From NCBI GenBank assembly GCA_014859785.1, contig JACUTP010000022.1, positions 1 to 16,974 of the forward strand: 16,974 bases of DNA, read 5' to 3'. Numbering within the stretch: position 1 is the stretch's first letter; each line of letters starts with the position of its first letter. Position numbers and translations under genes: made by a program. This document shows positions 13,675 through 16,974 of this stretch, piece after piece. This DNA comes from Candidatus Methanoperedentaceae archaeon. GTDB lineage: Archaea > Halobacteriota > Methanosarcinia > Methanosarcinales > Methanoperedenaceae. The notes below the pieces were generated by a model. It ran no database searches, was not told the DNA's origin, and was given only the letters and a program-made list of their open reading frames with translations.

Positions 13675-14133
13675 ATGAAAGTATTTATTTACCCGACAAA
13701 CAGTCTCATCCTTTCAGACCTTGTTGAACGGTTCGGTCACGAGCCCCTTGCCATTATGCAGGAAATCGGGAAAAAAGTCAGGACACCGGGACTTGATTCA
13801 CCACCCATTAACATAACTCCCGAGGACCCGAAATTCGGATTGAAATACGCAGCCGTCGAAGTTCCGTCCGGCGTGAGGGGGAGAATGTCATTGTTTGATT
13901 CTTTGATTGCAGATGCAGAGGCAGCCATTGTTGTGCGCGACCCTGTGATTTCGTTCGGATGCATGGGGTGTGCAAGGACAAACGAACTTGTGAATTTTTT
14001 AGTAAGGGCAAAAAAAATCCCGATGCTTGAAGTGGATTACCCTGAAAGTGAAGAAGAGGCAAAGGAATTCGTGTATAAGATATCAGGGTTCCTGAAATCA
14101 CTTGGTTCGAGGGCAGGGGAGGAAGAAGCATGA
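13675..14133 (+). CDS. mmp5: Methanogenesis marker protein 5
   Basis: A 152-residue protein restricted to MCR-carrying archaea, function unknown. Recognised by the N-terminus MKVFIYPTNSLILSDLVERFGHEP, the DSPPINITPEDPKFGLKYA and VEVPSGVRGRM segments and SFGCMGCARTNELVNF with the pair C96/C99. The CxxC beside a Thr/Asn motif could bind a metal or thiol cofactor; no test exists in the sequence. GAGGT at 13664-13668 is six bases before the ATG, two bases after the mmp6 stop. The stop overlaps the mmp15 start (ATGA), so translation is coupled. Confidence 0.88.
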   Translation: MKVFIYPTNSLILSDLVERFGHEPLAIMQEIGKKVRTPGLDSPPINITPEDPKFGLKYAAVEVPSGVRGRMSLFDSLIADAEAAIVVRDPVISFGCMGCARTNELVNFLVRAKKIPMLEVDYPESEEEAKEFVYKISGFLKSLGSRAGEEEA

Positions 14134-15374
14134 ATTCCACCGGAAACCTTGTCAGGATTGCCCAGCTTTCATGCGGGGCGGAATACAGCGGGATACAGGC
14201 TGAAATCGATTCGGCAGTGAAACAGGTAAATGCTGTTATGGTTTATCCCGAAGTTGATATTGAGGATATCGAAAACATCGAGGAAGAGTTCGGGCTCAAG
14301 GTTGCAAGCGCTGACCTGAAACTCATGATGGCGCGCGCAAAATCAATCGTAACAGGAAAAGTGAAGGTAGATGCTGTTTTCGTTGCAACATGTTTCAGGT
14401 GCGCTGAGGCTGCCATTGTCCGGAGCGAGGTTCGAAGGTACTTAAATGAAAAAACAGGAATACCTGTTATCAGTTACTCATTCACGGAAAGAACAACAGC
14501 GGGAACGCTGCTTACCAGAATGGAAGCACTGACCACCACTGCCCGGCGAAAGAGTCTTCTTGCCAGGGAGGAACAGACCGGTCTGACCGCGGGCATAGAT
14601 TCGGGTTCCACAACAACTAAATCCGTGGTTATGAAAGATAACAGGATAATCGGCAAGGGCTGGGTACCCACAATAAAAGTGCTTGAGAGTGCAGAGGAAG
14701 CTTTTAATAATGCCCTTGAAGAAGCCGGGGTCAAGCGCGAAGATATACAGGCTATCGGGACAACCGGGTATGGCAGGTTCCTGGTGGGTGAACATTTCAA
14801 TGCAGACCTTATACAGGAAGAGATTACGGTCAATTCAAAAGGTGCCGTGTATCTTGCCGGCAAACAGAAGGGAAGTGCTACTGTTCTTGATATAGGTGGC
14901 ATGGATAACAAGGCAATATCAGTGCAGGATGGTATTCCCGGAATGTTCACGATGGGCGGCATATGTGCCGGCGCATCAGGCAGGTTCCTTGAAATGACAG
15001 CAAAAAGGCTTGGCGTGAAAATCGATGAACTCGGGAAACTTGCACTGAAGGGTAATTACCAGAATGTCCAGATGAACAGTTATTGTATCGTTTTCGGGAT
15101 ACAATCGCTTGTTAATTCACTTGCGGCAGGCAGTACACCTGAAGACGTGGCAGCAGCAGCATGCCATAGTGTTGCAGAGCAGTTATTTGAACAGCAGCTT
15201 CAGGAAATTGATGTGAAAGAACCCGTGCTGATGGTCGGGGGTACGTCCCTGATTGAAGGACTTCCGAAAGCTGTGAGCGAACTGCTGAAAGTCAAGGTCA
15301 TCGTACCGGATAATGCCCAGTACATCGGAGCGGTTGGTTCGGCTTTGCTGGCTTCCGGGTTCATTTTAAAATAA
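14130..15374 (+). CDS. mmp15: Methanogenesis marker protein 15, BadF/BcrA/HgdC-type ATPase
   Basis: A 414-residue protein of the ASKHA fold, related to activators of 2-hydroxyacyl-CoA dehydratases and benzoyl-CoA reductase, which use ATP to push electrons to very low potential. Residues 1-150 are an N-terminal domain specific to this family with C88/C91 (ATCFRCAEA). Residues 153-414 hold the ATPase: phosphate-1 GIDSGSTTTK (155-164), DIGGMDNK (254-261; HgdC-type proteins usually have Gln at the Met), GICAGASGRFLE with C279, NSYCIVFG with C319, and GGTSLIEG (370-377). C279 and C319 fall where HgdC coordinates an intersubunit [4Fe-4S] cluster. The start overlaps mmp5 by four bases and GGGGAGGA precedes it. 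The electron-activator role is inference; its place in the MCR activation operon supports it. Confidence 0.92.
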   Translation: MNSTGNLVRIAQLSCGAEYSGIQAEIDSAVKQVNAVMVYPEVDIEDIENIEEEFGLKVASADLKLMMARAKSIVTGKVKVDAVFVATCFRCAEAAIVRSEVRRYLNEKTGIPVISYSFTERTTAGTLLTRMEALTTTARRKSLLAREEQTGLTAGIDSGSTTTKSVVMKDNRIIGKGWVPTIKVLESAEEAFNNALEEAGVKREDIQAIGTTGYGRFLVGEHFNADLIQEEITVNSKGAVYLAGKQKGSATVLDIGGMDNKAISVQDGIPGMFTMGGICAGASGRFLEMTAKRLGVKIDELGKLALKGNYQNVQMNSYCIVFGIQSLVNSLAAGSTPEDVAAAACHSVAEQLFEQQLQEIDVKEPVLMVGGTSLIEGLPKAVSELLKVKVIVPDNAQYIGAVGSALLASGFILK

Positions 15375-15383
15375 TGAGGTAAG

Positions 15384-15992
15384 ATGGAACCACTTGAGAC
15401 AATTTCAGTTGAGTCCCCTGATATAGTGGGGGCAAAAACCACCGAGACCCTGATCAGGGATACGCTGGCAGACCTTTCACTGACACGTGTCATTAAAAGG
15501 TTAAAGGTTTATGTTGACCCGGTTGAGCCTGTTTTTATTTTTACCGCACTTTTGCGTCTTAGCTCCCCGCCTGTCAGGATAAAGGATTTTTCCAGGGTCG
15601 AAATGACAGATATAGAAAAGGATGAAGTGAAACTCGAGTTGCTTAAAGAGACACATGTCGTAAAGCTTCTCAATAAACTATGGGACAGGTACGGGAAAGC
15701 CAATATTGACCAGCCCGATAAAAAAGTAATTCTTATACAGACCCCTGAACCTGATAAGGAAGTGGAGCTCCTCAAAGAGCTTATTATCGAAGAACCGCAG
15801 CAGGAAGTCCTTGACCGCCTGATTGATGCGGTAGCTCTTCGTATCATCCCTGAAGGATTCAGGGTGCGAAAACACGAGCTTACAAAATCACATATCGTGT
15901 TCGTTGCATCAGAGGATACACTTAAACCTGAATGGATTGAGAGGGGACAGGAAATGCTAAAATCACTCAGGAGAGAAGAATTACATGCTTGA
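15384..15992 (+). CDS. mmp17: Methanogenesis marker protein 17 (MCR activation complex)
   Basis: A 202-residue protein found in the MCR activation complex with Mmp3, Mmp7, McrC and A2. It begins METPL-like (MEPLETISVESPDIVGA), has a conserved VYVDPVEPVFIFTALLRL segment, a basic/acidic helical middle and a C-terminal IIPEGFRVRKHELTKSHIVFVAS region. It has no cysteine, so it does not bind an iron-sulfur cluster through its own Cys, although it may help shape a site formed by partners. GAGGT (15376-15380) lies three bases before the ATG. It overlaps mmp7 by eight bases, consistent with tight stoichiometry. Confidence 0.9.
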   Translation: MEPLETISVESPDIVGAKTTETLIRDTLADLSLTRVIKRLKVYVDPVEPVFIFTALLRLSSPPVRIKDFSRVEMTDIEKDEVKLELLKETHVVKLLNKLWDRYGKANIDQPDKKVILIQTPEPDKEVELLKELIIEEPQQEVLDRLIDAVALRIIPEGFRVRKHELTKSHIVFVASEDTLKPEWIERGQEMLKSLRREELHA

Positions 15993-16911
15993 ACCTGTAA
16001 TGTATGTGGGGGGTGTATTCAAGCACAACCAGATAGAGGAGCTTGTGGAAGACCTGGGCGGCTATATCCTGCAGAAGAATGTAATGCAGACAGAAGTTGT
16101 GCTCTTGATGCTTGTCCCGATAAATGATATGGATGTGGTGGAGGAGAAAGCCAGGGTGCTTCTCGGCAAGATTACAAGAGCGCCACTTTCAGGGTCTGAA
16201 ATCGCAACTGTTGCGCCGACACTTGCATACCATCACCTCCCCCACCTTGACTGCGATGTGGCAGAGTTCCTGAGGAAAAAAGGCGCAAAAACGAATATGG
16301 TCGGACTGGCTCGTGGAGTTGGTAAAAGGATATGCCAGCTTACCGCTTTTGAACGCGACCTTATAAACGAGCATGATGTAGCGATGTTCATTCTCGGTAA
16401 TTATGAACACTGTATAATTGAAAAATCGAAGAAACTTTACGAGGGAATTGATATACCGGTTATAGTACTTGGTGCGCCTGAACTCAAGAAAGAGGATGTC
16501 CCGAATGTGACTGCATATGTGGGCAGTTTCGGGAGGATACTGCACCAGATGCGTCATTCGGAAGAACTTAAGACACTTGACAGACTTGCGGAGGTGACTG
16601 GTAATGTACTTGATGATGTCAGGAAGGAAATTGCCAAGGACCCGCTTGCTATTGCTCCTGTACGTATCAAGAAGGAACTTGAGGAACAGATACCTGAACT
16701 GATTGACAGCCTGCATCCCCTTCCCATTACATTGCAGATGAAAGGGGTGCGTGTGAAACTTCCTTATGATGAGTACCATGAACGTATAGAGAATATAGAA
16801 TTTGTGGAAGGGGTTAAGATGAAGGAAGTTGCAGATGTGCTGCCTTCAAAGATGCGAAACTTTATCCTTATTAAGGCACGTCCGAAATCAGAGACAGGGT
16901 TTTTGATTTGA
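15985..16911 (+). CDS. mmp7: Methanogenesis marker protein 7 (MCR activation complex)
   Basis: A 308-residue core component of the MCR activation complex. Family-like segments are MYVGGVFKHNQIEELVEDLGG at the N-terminus, APTLAYHHLPHLDCDVAEFLR, NMVGLARGVGKRICQLTAFERDLIN and LGNYEHCIIEKSKKLYEG. The three cysteines C90, C117 and C143 lie in these conserved blocks and are candidates for cluster ligands. The C-terminal third (PITLQMKGVRVKLPYDEYH to the end) is a separate small domain. GGAGA (15970-15974) lies ten bases before the ATG inside mmp17. It is the last gene of the operon seen here. Confidence 0.92.
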   Translation: MLEPVMYVGGVFKHNQIEELVEDLGGYILQKNVMQTEVVLLMLVPINDMDVVEEKARVLLGKITRAPLSGSEIATVAPTLAYHHLPHLDCDVAEFLRKKGAKTNMVGLARGVGKRICQLTAFERDLINEHDVAMFILGNYEHCIIEKSKKLYEGIDIPVIVLGAPELKKEDVPNVTAYVGSFGRILHQMRHSEELKTLDRLAEVTGNVLDDVRKEIAKDPLAIAPVRIKKELEEQIPELIDSLHPLPITLQMKGVRVKLPYDEYHERIENIEFVEGVKMKEVADVLPSKMRNFILIKARPKSETGFLI

Positions 16912-16974
16912 TTGTTTTTCAGGTAAAAAGAAATAATAAACTGCTTATAATATGGATTCCTGAAAGGTTGTTTC
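16912..16974 (+). other. Tail after the mmp operon: T tract and short inverted repeat
   Basis: Right after the mmp7 stop comes TTGTTTTTC, a possible T-tract terminator. TTTCAGG (16917-16923) and CCTGAAA (16959-16965) form a 7-base inverted repeat that flanks a TATA-like CTTATAATATG (16944-16954). This may be the promoter of a gene beyond the window, with the repeat as operator, but the evidence is thin. Confidence 0.3.

Noticed and set aside
16189..16779. 196-residue open frame on the minus strand inside mmp7
   Set aside because: Antisense of a conserved gene; composition is typical of a shadow frame.
1..16974. Phage, plasmid, transposon, CRISPR or defence system
   Set aside because: No transposase, integrase, terminal repeats, spacer-repeat pattern or defence gene; every substantial gene is a housekeeping, methane-metabolism or signalling gene.

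Overview
The window is a protein-dense stretch of archaeal DNA, moderately AT-rich, with TATA/BRE-like promoters, GGAGG-type ribosome binding sites and archaeal housekeeping proteins (S19e, PDCD5-like protein, archaeal phosphoglycerate mutase, archaeal PRPP synthetase). The coenzyme M biosynthesis genes and the run of methanogenesis marker genes identify an organism that carries methyl-coenzyme M reductase (MCR). Cysteate synthase together with a fused sulfopyruvate decarboxylase is the route known from Methanosarcinales and Methanomicrobiales. The best guess is a Methanosarcinales-type methanogen or anaerobic methanotroph (Methanoperedens-like); the exact genus cannot be decided by eye. No rRNA, tRNA, insertion sequence, CRISPR array or phage gene was seen.

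Layout. (1) 129-2710, plus strand: cysteate synthase and ComDE, two steps of coenzyme M synthesis from phosphoserine. (2) 2827-4002, minus strand: phosphoglycerate mutase, convergent with comDE. (3) 4108-5328, plus strand: an FKBP-type prolyl isomerase lipoprotein with an unusual repeat region, then a small membrane-anchored OB-fold-like protein. (4) 5336-8703, minus strand: a tight operon that begins with a KaiC/RecA-like protein, a fused RecA-like/Ras-like GTPase and a roadblock protein, and continues into YhbY, ribosomal protein S19e and a PDCD5-like protein. (5) 8931-9785, minus strand: PRPP synthetase with its own promoter, a TTG start and a T-rich 3' end. (6) 9786-10076: a divergent intergenic region with a promoter and a small palindrome before component A2. 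(7) 10077-16911, plus strand: a seven-gene operon of atwA (component A2), mmp3, mmp6, mmp5, mmp15, mmp17 and mmp7, with short gaps or overlaps.

How the genes work together. Phosphoglycerate mutase can supply 3-phosphoglycerate, the precursor of phosphoserine. Cysteate synthase turns phosphoserine and sulfite into cysteate, and after transamination ComDE decarboxylates sulfopyruvate towards coenzyme M, the methyl carrier used by MCR. The atwA-mmp operon encodes most known partners of the ATP-dependent MCR activation complex (A2, Mmp3, Mmp7, Mmp17) plus the poorly understood Mmp5, Mmp6 and Mmp15. Mmp15 has the fold and cluster cysteines of ATP-driven electron activators. The least described part is the KaiC-like/GTPase/roadblock module in the same operon as ribosomal genes: it looks like an archaeal relative of MglA/MglB signalling with RecA-fold parts, of unknown purpose.
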